Assembly: GCA_028715965.1 (NCBI GenBank)
Contig: JAQUQS010000009.1
Location: forward strand, 1 to 55,710
Origin: Candidatus Omnitrophota bacterium
GTDB lineage: Bacteria; Omnitrophota; Gorgyraeia; Tantalellales; Tantalellaceae
Length of the DNA: 55,710 nt
Reading direction: 5' to 3'
Of this stretch, positions 43,554 through 51,268 are shown in pieces (position 1 is the first letter of the stretch; each line of letters begins with the position of its first letter). The notes under the pieces were generated by a model. The model was not told the origin of the DNA, made no database searches, and worked only from the letters and a program-made list of their open reading frames with translations. Position numbers and translations under genes: made by a program.

Positions 43554-44672
43554 TCATCTCACCCCGAACACTTGCGCTTTCTCACTCGTTATCTCTTTCA
43601 TGATACTGTCCCGCAATGTGCGCCAATACCGCGAGTCATATCCTTTCCCGTCCATGACCTTGCGCATCTCGTCCGTATCCAGGGCCAGCACTTCATCTAT
43701 GAGGCTCACCAGCCTGCCATATTCGGCGAACGCCGTATCCGGCAAGGCAAGCGTCATGTTGTGCGCGATCCGCCCAATAGCGGCGGCTTTTTTTATGAGT
43801 TCCTTGTCATAAGACATCGCGGTCCCGGATGAAATGTCGGGCACGCCTATGCCAAGGCTCTCGAATTCCGCGACCAGTTCTTTTATCTCCTCTTCGCCAA
43901 GTTCTGAACGTGAAAGCAGCCCTATCATCGCCCGGTCGGCTTCCTCATTGTCCCCATCCTGGCTTTCCACTCCGGGTATAAGCCGCGATATACTTATTTT
44001 CTTTTTCTTCGCCTTAAGCGTGCCTGAAAAATCCCGGATCTCCTTGACCTTTCCGTCAGCGTCAAATATCAGAAAATCATATCCATAGAACCATATGTTA
44101 CCGGCCTTACTGTCCGGCTCTCCCTGGATACGCGTGACCTCATCCATCCCGGAACCTGTCCCGAATACATCCGCTTCCGTCGTTGCGCCCGCCTGCGCGC
44201 CTTCTTCCACATACGGTTTATAGGCGGCGGAATATATAACGTTGACCACAGGTATATACTTACCCAGTTCCTTGGCCACTCCCTCTGTAAGAGGCACGAT
44301 ATCTCCCCGGGGTACATCCAGGAAATCTATGACCGATTCCAATCCCTCCGCGTCTATTATGATTATATACGGCTCTTCCTGGGGAGTACCGTCAAAAACA
44401 GGCTGCAGGGCATGGTCGAACTCCAGCCCCGTGAAACAGTCGGAATTCACGCATTTAAGCTCTCCCACCTCGAGTTTCCAGGGCCTGCCGACCATAGCGT
44501 AGCATACATCCTCATCCGGGGTCCTCGTTGCCACCCTCATCTGGATAACGCTCCCACGGTCACTTTCTATGTCATAGATATTTATTACGTACCAATTCTG
44601 CGCGGCCGCCTCAGCGCACATGGCGGAACAAAATAAGGTCAGCGATATGATGCAGGTCTTTACGGTCTTCAT
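43554..44672 (-). CDS. Exported protein of unknown function
   Basis: 372 residues. Signal peptide (IISLTLFCSAMC, cut after AEAAA or nearby). Mature part begins with a beta-rich domain containing NWYVINIYDIESDRG and a pair of Cys (KCVNSDCF), then an AAYKPYVEE helix region, an SmpA/OmlA-like small motif (GSGMDEVTRIQGEPDSKAGNIWFYG ... FLIFDADGKVKEIRDF reads like the GMT.AQV..G.P / Y....v.F..G.v...d pattern, given here in parts), and a helical C-terminus. The SmpA-like element suggests an outer-membrane-associated role, which is an inference. No Shine-Dalgarno sequence precedes the ATG, and TATACC lies seven bases upstream, so this may be another leaderless gene, but its -35 box is poor. Confidence 0.65.
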   Translation of the reverse strand: MKTVKTCIISLTLFCSAMCAEAAAQNWYVINIYDIESDRGSVIQMRVATRTPDEDVCYAMVGRPWKLEVGELKCVNSDCFTGLEFDHALQPVFDGTPQEEPYIIIIDAEGLESVIDFLDVPRGDIVPLTEGVAKELGKYIPVVNVIYSAAYKPYVEEGAQAGATTEADVFGTGSGMDEVTRIQGEPDSKAGNIWFYGYDFLIFDADGKVKEIRDFSGTLKAKKKKISISRLIPGVESQDGDNEEADRAMIGLLSRSELGEEEIKELVAEFESLGIGVPDISSGTAMSYDKELIKKAAAIGRIAHNMTLALPDTAFAEYGRLVSLIDEVLALDTDEMRKVMDGKGYDSRYWRTLRDSIMKEITSEKAQVFGVR

Positions 44673-44819
44673 ATATGCCGGTATATCGGTAAATATAAAA
44701 AAGTATAATCTTAACTATATCACAATATGTCTGTATTGAAAATAGCCGGATTTAAGATAGGGACGCCCTTGTGGTAAATAAACACCCATGGGCCTTTTGG
44801 TAGGTCTTTTTGTATCACG

Positions 44820-44859
44820 AAAGAAACAGGGCCCGATAAGTTTTATCTCATCGGGCCCC
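44820..44859 (-). terminator. Terminator of the cold-shock gene
   Basis: Minus-strand stem GGGCCCGAT / ATCGGGCCC (44830-44838 with 44851-44859), followed by TGTTTCTTT. It lies 15 nt after the csp stop codon. Confidence 0.8.
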
Positions 44860-44874
44860 GGATCCGTTACAGAG

Positions 44875-45078
44875 TTAGAGCTTTACTACGTTAGCAGCTT
44901 CAGCACCTTTGGGGCCCTGCTTGATCTCGAACTCAACAGCCTGGCCTTCATCCAAAGATTTATAGCCTTCACCCTGAATAGCGCTGTGATGCACAAATAC
45001 ATCTTTACCCGCGTCTTCAGGAGTAATAAACCCGTAACCTTTTTGGTTATTGAACCATTTTACTGTACCTCTAGCCAT
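44875..45078 (-). CDS. csp: Cold-shock protein, CspA family
   Basis: 67 residues, a single OB-fold RNA chaperone. RNP1 is KGYGFI and RNP2 is VFVHHSAI; the start GTVKWFNNQ and the end [10 protein letters not shown] are standard. AGGAGG precedes the ATG. It melts mRNA structure during cold shock or in general stress. Its long leader holds an intrinsic terminator between the promoter and the gene, so expression is probably controlled by readthrough. Followed by its own terminator; monocistronic. Confidence 0.96.
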   Translation of the reverse strand: MARGTVKWFNNQKGYGFITPEDAGKDVFVHHSAIQGEGYKSLDEGQAVEFEIKQGPKGAEAANVVKL

Positions 45079-45124
45079 TTCTTACTACCTCCTTTTAGTG
45101 TTTACCTTTAGTAGCTCGCGCACA

Positions 45125-45163
45125 TAAAAAAAACCACAAGGCAATTCGCTCTCCCTTGTGGTT
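45125..45163 (-). terminator. Terminator-like hairpin in the csp leader (attenuator or small RNA end)
   Basis: Minus-strand stem AACCACAAGG / CCTTGTGGTT with a 12-nt loop, followed by T9. It lies between the csp promoter and the csp start, so it would stop transcripts after about 65-75 nt unless read through. Confidence 0.75.
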
Positions 45164-45200
45164 CAAGTTTATTGCGCTCGCCTACTACTTAACGATTACT

Positions 45201-45228
45201 ATTTTACGCTATTATATGACAAAGTCAA
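45201..45228 (-). promoter_or_regulatory. csp promoter
   Basis: Minus-strand TTGACT, 16 nt, TAAAAT. Leader of about 115 nt to the csp ATG. The stretch 45241-45317 between this promoter and the cupin gene shows nothing else clear. Confidence 0.6.
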
Positions 45229-45317
45229 CAAGATTATGTAAATATTTTATTTTAGGCGTTTTGGCAAAATGAGGCCTTTTCTATCCCCTTCTAAACCCGC
45301 CCTGGGGGCCATACCTA

Positions 45318-45632
45318 TCAAAAATGCACCGCGAGCCAGACGGTCTGTTCTTCCGTGGACGTCCATTCGACCCGGTGCTCGGTCCCGGAAGATATGAGTA
45401 CATGCTCTCCGGGCCGCATATAGAGCTTTCCGCCGGCATTCCGGAAGGATAGCTCGGCCTCCCCGGCGAGGAGCAGTACCCACTCATTCCGCTCCTGGCT
45501 GAGCCACACTCCCGGGGGGGTACATTGCCCCTCGGAGACGATACGTTCGATCCGGATCCCGTCCTTCCCGGCCAATTCCTCAAAAAGCTCTTCCTTTATA
45601 TATTCGGGTATGTCCTCAAATATATTAGGCAT
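45318..45632 (-). CDS. Small cupin-domain protein
   Basis: 104 residues, one conserved beta-barrel cupin fold. The first cupin box is loosely present around NEWVLLLAGEAELSF and the second around MRPGEHVLISSGTEHRVEW, with His in the second box; several usual first-box His ligands are replaced, so metal binding is uncertain. Similar small cupins bind sugars or act as isomerase-like or sensor proteins. It overlaps the small basic protein gene upstream by 8 nt and is likely the last gene of a three-gene unit. Confidence 0.8.
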   Translation of the reverse strand: MPNIFEDIPEYIKEELFEELAGKDGIRIERIVSEGQCTPPGVWLSQERNEWVLLLAGEAELSFRNAGGKLYMRPGEHVLISSGTEHRVEWTSTEEQTVWLAVHF

Positions 45633-45744
45633 ACCGGCCCTTCTTTTTCTTGGCGGCTTTTATCCTGGCACCGATCTGCGCTTTCTTGCACCGCTGCGTC
45701 CGGGATATGTCCTTTTGCCGGCTGGTCCCCACATGCTTTACCAT
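45625..45744 (-). CDS. Very small basic protein (39 aa)
   Basis: 39 residues, about a third Lys/Arg, with a terminal AAKKKKGRYA. GAGG lies upstream of the ATG at 45744. It is squeezed between the exported protein gene (7 nt before) and the cupin gene (8-nt overlap), a spacing that supports real translation. The composition resembles small RNA-binding or ribosome-associated proteins, but I recognise no family. Could also be a chance frame. Confidence 0.5.
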   Translation of the reverse strand: MVKHVGTSRQKDISRTQRCKKAQIGARIKAAKKKKGRYA

Positions 45745-45751
45745 GGAACCC

Positions 45752-46294
45752 TCATTTCTCTTGCGCTCCTTTTTTATCACTTTTTTCCATACCGAACCGC
45801 TCTTCGACAGCGCTAAGTATACCCATAGTATCCTGGAAATCATCCGACTTGGAGATGACCATTTGCTTTAGGTCGGGATATACCCTTATGGGGATGTCCC
45901 TGATATAGCCGTCGGTCTCCTCTACCACGATACGGTCCTTGACGTCGACCACTTCTACGCTGTACGTTCTCGTGGTCGTCAGGTTCAATAAAGTTTTTTT
46001 GTCGTCGTTCAGTGGACGTTCAAACGTAAAGACCTTCCCGGCGTCATGCGCTTCAACAACGATGTTATTATCTTTCACACCCTTATAATACACAAAAAAC
46101 TCTAATTCCATCGTTTTCCCCGTGGAGGGATCCTTGCCTTTAGCGTAAAATACGCTTCTATAGATAATGCCGCCTACCGGGATAGGTTGTTCGGGATTCA
46201 GGCCATTCAAAAGCTCCTCTTCCTGGGCATATCCCGGGCTTTCCCATACCGCGACGATGCACAGAAAGACCAGCGAAAATAGTATTCTCCTCAT
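45752..46294 (-). CDS. Exported protein of unknown function (180 aa)
   Basis: 180 residues from the ATG at 46294 with AAGGGG just upstream. Signal peptide (ILFSLVFLCIVAVW, cut after GYA). The mature part is beta-rich, with VGGIIYRSVFYAKGKDP, LEFFVYYKGVKDNNIVVEAHD and a DGYIRDIPIRVYPDLKQ segment, likely a small periplasmic domain. C-terminus is charged. No known family recognised. First of a minus-strand unit with the small basic protein and the cupin; it starts 76 nt after the PfkB kinase gene. Confidence 0.65.
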   Translation of the reverse strand: MRRILFSLVFLCIVAVWESPGYAQEEELLNGLNPEQPIPVGGIIYRSVFYAKGKDPSTGKTMELEFFVYYKGVKDNNIVVEAHDAGKVFTFERPLNDDKKTLLNLTTTRTYSVEVVDVKDRIVVEETDGYIRDIPIRVYPDLKQMVISKSDDFQDTMGILSAVEERFGMEKSDKKGAQEK

Positions 46295-46370
46295 TACCCC
46301 TTCCATTCCTGCCTGCCGCCCACAGGCTACCGTTCGATCTTGCCACACGCCTGGCGTTCCCGGAGGATAA

Positions 46371-47648
46371 CTATACTATGGATATGACCTCAGGCTCCAC
46401 GCCCTGAGCGCGCGCCAAGACCTCTATCTCGGCGAGTTTTTCGGGGGTGACCGTCCTTGACCCGGCCATCGAGGCCGTCGACGCCCCGAAAAGGTTACCG
46501 GTATGCACGGCCTCCTCGAACGACTTACCGTTCGAAAGCGCGTAAACGAATCCCGCTTTGAGCGAATCCCCGGCTGCCGTATGGCATGCCACATTTATGT
46601 TTATACCTTTTTCCCTGATCATCCTGTCCGTGAGGACAAGCATAAGCCCCGACCTGTCCATAGAAACAAGGACCCCCAGAAGGCCGTATCTTTCCCGGAG
46701 CTTCACCGCGTATCTCCTGACCTCTTCCTCGGTTATCGTATCCTTAGTGGTACGGCCGGCCGGCACGAGACCGCTTGAAACAAGGATCTGTACGAATTCT
46801 TCCAGGTTAGGTTTTATTATATCCTGCGGGGTATCCCTGGATATCTCCAGGACCGACATGGCCTCCTCGGGCCCGGACATATGCTTGAAATCTATAAGGA
46901 ACTTGACCCTGTCACCGTATTTTCCCTTAACACGCCTTACCAGGGAGGCATAGCAGGCGAGTTCCCGGTCATACCTTATGGGCCCTCCAGCCGAAAGGAG
47001 CATCCATATATTATCCGATCCTCCTTTGGACATTTCCCCCAGCATATCAAGAGCTTTACCGTTGATCTCTTCGACCACGCCTGCCGGAATCCTGTCCGCC
47101 CAGCCGTCCATCGCCGGAAGATGTTCCCTATCAACTATATTATATATTTGTACCTGCTGGTCTTCTCCCGTAAAAGGGATGAATTCGGTTATTATGCCTC
47201 CCGCGAGAAAATTCTTCTTCCATTCGGATGTTATCACTCCGTCATTATTACCCACGAGCGCTATAAGAGCGATATACTCACCGAAATGGCTGAACACCTT
47301 TGATACGTTCACCTGGTCCCCGCCCGAGTCCACACAGCATTCCACCAGCTCAAGCCCCCCGTCCGGCCCGGTCTTCCATTCCATCGTGACGTCAAGAGGG
47401 CCGGCATGGTTCACCGCCAGCACTCTGGTCCCCGGCAGGGACGCTTTCCCCGAACCGGTCCCGCTCCCCTTACCGGCACAGATACAAGCCTCCCCCATGG
47501 TCTTTATGACATCCCCGGCGATCTCGCGGTTTATCCGCCTTTTTTCACGGTCCGGAAGACCCCCGTAACGCCCTATCGCCTCCCTGAGGTCCGGACCCGT
47601 CAAACGGTCCATCCCAAGATCGTTCAATAATGCTCCTTCTATGCTCAT
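46371..47648 (-). CDS. PfkB-family sugar kinase
   Basis: 425 residues, longer than the roughly 310 of 1-phosphofructokinase. Ribokinase/PfkB fold: substrate region GGDQVNVSKVFSHFGEYIALIALVG-type start (given in part as VDSGGDQVNVSKVFSHFG), the KPNLEEF motif of FruK/LacC-like kinases, VLVSMDRSGLMLVL, and the anion-hole/catalytic HTAAGDSLKAGF where family members have GAGD. So it phosphorylates a sugar or sugar phosphate with ATP in the cytoplasm; an N-terminal extension of about 70 residues is unusual. GAGGGAG precedes the ATG. It is divergent from a GH130 operon and may act on the released sugar, by context only. Confidence 0.85.
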   Translation of the reverse strand: MSIEGALLNDLGMDRLTGPDLREAIGRYGGLPDREKRRINREIAGDVIKTMGEACICAGKGSGTGSGKASLPGTRVLAVNHAGPLDVTMEWKTGPDGGLELVECCVDSGGDQVNVSKVFSHFGEYIALIALVGNNDGVITSEWKKNFLAGGIITEFIPFTGEDQQVQIYNIVDREHLPAMDGWADRIPAGVVEEINGKALDMLGEMSKGGSDNIWMLLSAGGPIRYDRELACYASLVRRVKGKYGDRVKFLIDFKHMSGPEEAMSVLEISRDTPQDIIKPNLEEFVQILVSSGLVPAGRTTKDTITEEEVRRYAVKLRERYGLLGVLVSMDRSGLMLVLTDRMIREKGININVACHTAAGDSLKAGFVYALSNGKSFEEAVHTGNLFGASTASMAGSRTVTPEKLAEIEVLARAQGVEPEVISIV

Positions 47649-47679
47649 TAGTACGCGCTCCCTCTTTCTATATCTTGAT

Positions 47680-47685
47680 ATTATA
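47680..47685 (-). promoter_or_regulatory. Possible -10 box of the PfkB kinase gene
   Basis: Minus-strand TATAAT about 30 nt before the kinase start, without a good -35 box. Confidence 0.3.
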
Positions 47686-47807
47686 GGCGACCCTGATATT
47701 TTACTCTTTTCGAGGCCGGCAGTATATACCTTTTTTCCCCTTTTTCGGCCGGAAAAGGGGGACTTGCCTTTCCCCTGTCCGGCGTGACCGGATATACCAA
47801 AATTATG

Positions 47808-47836
47808 TTGTCATTTGGGCTTAACGATGGTAGACT
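47808..47836 (+). promoter_or_regulatory. Promoter of the HAD-GH130-transporter operon
   Basis: TTGTCA, 17 nt, TAGACT, giving a leader of about 110 nt with a small hairpin (CTGTTC-12-GAACAG, 47856-47879) and GGGGG before the first gene. The rest of the 304-bp spacer 47649-47952 holds only a CCCCTTTT...AAAAGGGG inverted repeat near 47735-47760. Confidence 0.55.
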
Positions 47837-47952
47837 AATAGCCTCTTGCGTATAGCTGTTCTGATATCCGTCGGAACAGATAAAATCAAGAAGAGTTACC
47901 GGATACGTTAGCGAGCGAATTCCTTTCAGATATATAAAAGGGGGTTCTTATA

Positions 47953-48732
47953 ATGGTGAGAAAGATACTCTTTGTCTCCGATTTCGACAAAACCCTTTCT
48001 AAGGGGGACGTTGGATATATATTAAGCGGAAAGCTGGGAATATCTCCTGAAAATTTCGACAGGAAGATCGAAGGCATAAGAAGCCGGAACATCGTACAAC
48101 TCGGTGGCGAGCTCGCCCATCTCATTACACGTGATCCCGACTATACCGGAAAGGTCACGAAGGAACTTCTTTATGAGGTCGGCAAAGAGATCGAGCTGAA
48201 AAAAGGCGTGCCCGAGCTTATGAGCATATTGGCCAAAGGCATAGACAGCTGCCGTTTCAGCACGTATATCGTATCAGCGGCTCCCAAAGAATGTATCGAG
48301 AAAGCGGTAGCGGGCATTTTCCCAATCGAGAACATCTACGGAACGACATTCCTCTTCGACAAGAACGTTGTCCAGGACGTCGAAAGAACTAACGCCGGAC
48401 ACGCGAAAGTAGCTACCCTCGACATGTTGAAACAAAAAGAGAACGTCACCAGGTACGCCATAATATACGTGGGTGACGGCTCGAGTGACGTGCATGTGAT
48501 GTTACACGTCAAATCTTACCAGGGATATACCATAACCGTTTCCCCGGCACCCTACATGGGGCATATATGCCGGAGAAGCGTTATCTCGGATAACGTGCTG
48601 GCCATACTGGTGCCTATCCTCCAGGACCTCCTGAAATACGACCAGGGCAAGGTCCGGGAGTTCTTTGAGGACAGGAACCACACTATACTGGAATGGAACA
48701 GGGCCGACACGGAGTGGCTGGACATCACTTAA
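47953..48732 (+). CDS. HAD-superfamily phosphatase, phosphoserine-phosphatase-like
   Basis: 259 residues. Motif I is FVSDFDKTLS with Asp10/Asp12, motif II YIVSAAPKE, motif IV VGDGSSDVHVM. An inserted helical cap (about 20-90) and the LKKGVPELM segment place it among type IB HAD phosphatases. It probably removes phosphate from a small metabolite. GGGGG before the ATG. First of three tightly packed genes with a GH130 enzyme and a GPH transporter, so the substrate may be a phosphorylated sugar; this is only context. Confidence 0.85.
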   Translation: MVRKILFVSDFDKTLSKGDVGYILSGKLGISPENFDRKIEGIRSRNIVQLGGELAHLITRDPDYTGKVTKELLYEVGKEIELKKGVPELMSILAKGIDSCRFSTYIVSAAPKECIEKAVAGIFPIENIYGTTFLFDKNVVQDVERTNAGHAKVATLDMLKQKENVTRYAIIYVGDGSSDVHVMLHVKSYQGYTITVSPAPYMGHICRRSVISDNVLAILVPILQDLLKYDQGKVREFFEDRNHTILEWNRADTEWLDIT

Positions 48733-48753
48733 TCAGAAACAAGGAGGTCTCGT

Positions 48754-49695
48754 TTGAAATCGAAGAAGTATCCAATATGCAAGCGCTATGAAGGCAATCC
48801 CATCCTTACGGGAAAGGATTTTCCCGCTGACGCGGACATCAAGAACGTATTCAATTCCGGCATCGTAAAATACAAGGACACATATGTAATGGTCTGCCGG
48901 GTGGAGAACTCCGCCCTTGTCGACCGTTTCTGGATCGCGGAAAGCAAGGACGGTTATAATTTCAAGCCGCGGCCGAAACCGGTGGATATGCCTCATAACG
49001 ACCCGGAATTCAAGGAATATACTTGCGGCATGTACTACGACCCGCGCGTGACAAAGGTCGGGAACGACTATTACATCGTCCATGCCGCGCATAGCGGCCA
49101 CACATGCAGGCTGAGCCTGGTAAAAACAACGGACTTCAAGAAATTCAAATGGATGGGCTTCATTTCCGAGACCGATAACCGCAACGGCGTGCTTTTCCCG
49201 GAAAAGATCAACGGGCTGTACGCGCGGCTCGATCGGCCCAATACCGGTGCCGACACCGGCGACATCTGGGTATCCTACTCCCCTGACCTCATCTTCTGGG
49301 GAAAGAGTAAATGCGTTTTCAGGAACTGGGAAGGTATCCGCTGGGCCTGGACAAAGATCGGCCCAGGTGCCGCGCCGATAAGGACACGCGAAGGATGGCT
49401 CACGATATTCCACGGGGTGCGGGCACAATGTAAAGCGCATTTCGTCTACCAGCTGGGCGTTTGCCTGCTGGACCTGAAGGACCCGTCAAAGGTCAAGGCC
49501 ATGTCCGCGGACGCTATCCTGATACCCGAGGAACAATACGAGCTTGTGGGACAGACCCCCAGCGTGGTATTCACATGCGGGGTGGTCCCGGAAAAGAACG
49601 GCGAGGTCAAAGTTTATTACGGCGGCGCTGATACGGTACAATGCGTGGCCACAACCACTATAAAGCGTCTAATAGACGCCTGTTATAATCGCTAA
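48754..49695 (+). CDS. Glycoside hydrolase family 130 phosphorylase
   Basis: 313 residues. GH130 enzymes phosphorolyse beta-mannosides (4-O-beta-mannosyl-glucose, beta-1,4-mannooligosaccharides, N-glycan cores) to mannose-1-phosphate. Five-bladed propeller signatures visible: NPILTGKDFP, NVFNSGIVKY, RVENSALVDRFWIAES, DPRVTK, GPGAAPIRTREGWLTIFHG and YYGGADT. The start is TTG at 48754, preceded by AAGGAGG, and the next possible ATG would remove the first blade. It lies between the HAD phosphatase gene and the transporter gene (19 nt before it), so it probably processes imported oligosaccharides. Exact linkage specificity not determinable. Confidence 0.9.
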   Translation: MKSKKYPICKRYEGNPILTGKDFPADADIKNVFNSGIVKYKDTYVMVCRVENSALVDRFWIAESKDGYNFKPRPKPVDMPHNDPEFKEYTCGMYYDPRVTKVGNDYYIVHAAHSGHTCRLSLVKTTDFKKFKWMGFISETDNRNGVLFPEKINGLYARLDRPNTGADTGDIWVSYSPDLIFWGKSKCVFRNWEGIRWAWTKIGPGAAPIRTREGWLTIFHGVRAQCKAHFVYQLGVCLLDLKDPSKVKAMSADAILIPEEQYELVGQTPSVVFTCGVVPEKNGEVKVYYGGADTVQCVATTTIKRLIDACYNR

Positions 49696-49714
49696 AAACA
49701 AAGGAGGAAGCGTA

Positions 49715-51169
49715 GTGCAGGAAACCAACGTTACTAATAGGAAAAAACCTCTACGAGATCGGCTCCCGATCCCCACGAAATTCTTCTACAGCCTTGGCAC
49801 GGCGGTCGATATGTGGGGCCTCTGGCTGTACCCGGCTGTCGCCTTCGCGGTTTTCAACATGTACCTTGGTGTTGAACCTTGGTTGGTTGGGTTGGCGCTG
49901 ACGCTAATTAGGATCTGGGACGCGATCGTGGATCCCGTAGTCGGATGGCTATCAGATAACCTGCGTTCAAGGCACGGACGCCGGCGCCCGTTCATACTTA
50001 TAGCCGGTATATTGAGCGGCTTGTGCCTGCCGATCCTGTTCCTTGTATCGCCGTCGTGGGTGGAGATAAAATTCCTCGGCGTGACAGTAGTCTTCTGGTA
50101 CATGATGCTGTCGACCATGTTCTACATCCCCATAATCAGCGCCTTTACGGTGCCCTATTACAGCCTGGGCGCGGAAATGACGCCTGACTATGAGGAACGT
50201 ACATCCATCATGTCCTATCGCTGTATGACACAGAAAGTCTCGGAACTGGGAAATTTTTATGCTTTGCGGTTCACCAACCTTGCCTGGTTCCTCATCCCGG
50301 GCACGGACCAGAAGAACACCCTGCTGGGTATGCAGGTATACACGGCGTTATTGGGCCTGGTCATGGCCATCTTCGCGCTGGTCATCTTCTTCAGGGTCAA
50401 GGAACGCTACTATGACAAGGTGGTCGTGAACGTCAAGGAGAAGATATCGATATTGAGCTCGTTCGGCGAGACCTTGAGGTGCAAACCGTTCCGTAACCTC
50501 ATTATCATGGGCGGTGCCTTTACTCTCGGCACCAGCATGGTAGGTTCTCTCGGTTATTACGCCACCGTATTTTACGTCTCCCAGGGGAACAAGATACTCG
50601 GTGACAATTGGCAGTTCTGGATGGGTGTGGCCTTCATGATCGGCGGCCTCATAGGCGTTCCGCTCCACGCTATGCTGGCGCATAAGATCGGCAAGCGTCG
50701 GGCCGCGGTGGTAGCCTGCCTGGTTGGTATATGCGGTTACGGCGGGTCCTGGTTCCTCTACACGCCGGCCATCCAATGGCTCCAGACCACGGCTTCGGCC
50801 CTCATGGGTATGGCGGCGGCTTCTCTCTGGATGCTGCACTCTTCCATAGGCGCCGACATCATAGATTATGACGAGATGAACACGCATGAAAGGCGGGAAG
50901 GTTCTTTCACCGCGTGCGGTTCCTACATCCTTAAATTAGGGAACTCACTGGGTTATTATTTCTCAGGCCTTATCCTGACATGGTCCGGGTTCACCTGGAA
51001 GCTTACGATACAGGCGCCCGAGACCATCTTCTGGATCAGGGCGAGTCTTGCTTCCCTGCCGGTCGTAGGGCTTCTGGCCGCGATATTCTTCGTTCTGAGG
51101 ATACCTCTTACGAAACAAAGAACCCACGAGATACGCGAAATACTTGAGGACCGAAGAGGCACGGTATAG
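49715..51169 (+). CDS. GPH-family sugar:cation symporter (MelB-like)
   Basis: 484 residues with about 12 membrane helices. It belongs to the glycoside-pentoside-hexuronide:cation symporters: the conserved DxxxDPxxGxxSD segment is visible as IWDAIVDPVVGWLSDNLRSRHGRRRP, which I give here only as WDAIVDPVVGWLSDN and RSRHGRRRPF, and IGADIIDYDE is present in the second half. Start is GTG at 49715 with AAGGAGG seven bases upstream. Likely imports the oligosaccharide handled by the GH130 enzyme. A strong terminator follows. Confidence 0.9.
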   Translation: MQETNVTNRKKPLRDRLPIPTKFFYSLGTAVDMWGLWLYPAVAFAVFNMYLGVEPWLVGLALTLIRIWDAIVDPVVGWLSDNLRSRHGRRRPFILIAGILSGLCLPILFLVSPSWVEIKFLGVTVVFWYMMLSTMFYIPIISAFTVPYYSLGAEMTPDYEERTSIMSYRCMTQKVSELGNFYALRFTNLAWFLIPGTDQKNTLLGMQVYTALLGLVMAIFALVIFFRVKERYYDKVVVNVKEKISILSSFGETLRCKPFRNLIIMGGAFTLGTSMVGSLGYYATVFYVSQGNKILGDNWQFWMGVAFMIGGLIGVPLHAMLAHKIGKRRAAVVACLVGICGYGGSWFLYTPAIQWLQTTASALMGMAAASLWMLHSSIGADIIDYDEMNTHERREGSFTACGSYILKLGNSLGYYFSGLILTWSGFTWKLTIQAPETIFWIRASLASLPVVGLLAAIFFVLRIPLTKQRTHEIREILEDRRGTV

Positions 51170-51195
51170 TCCGGTCCGGGTACTAAGTTACAAAT

Positions 51196-51226
51196 AAAAA
51201 GCCCCCATCTCTGATGGGGGCTTTTT
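51196..51226. terminator. Bidirectional terminator between the transporter gene and metE
   Basis: Perfect 14-bp stem AAAAAGCCCCCATC / GATGGGGGCTTTTT with a TCT loop; A and T runs on either side serve both convergent genes. Confidence 0.92.
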
Positions 51227-51268
51227 ATTTCGCGGAGAACGACCAGGATCCCGGTCCTGTTCGTATTA

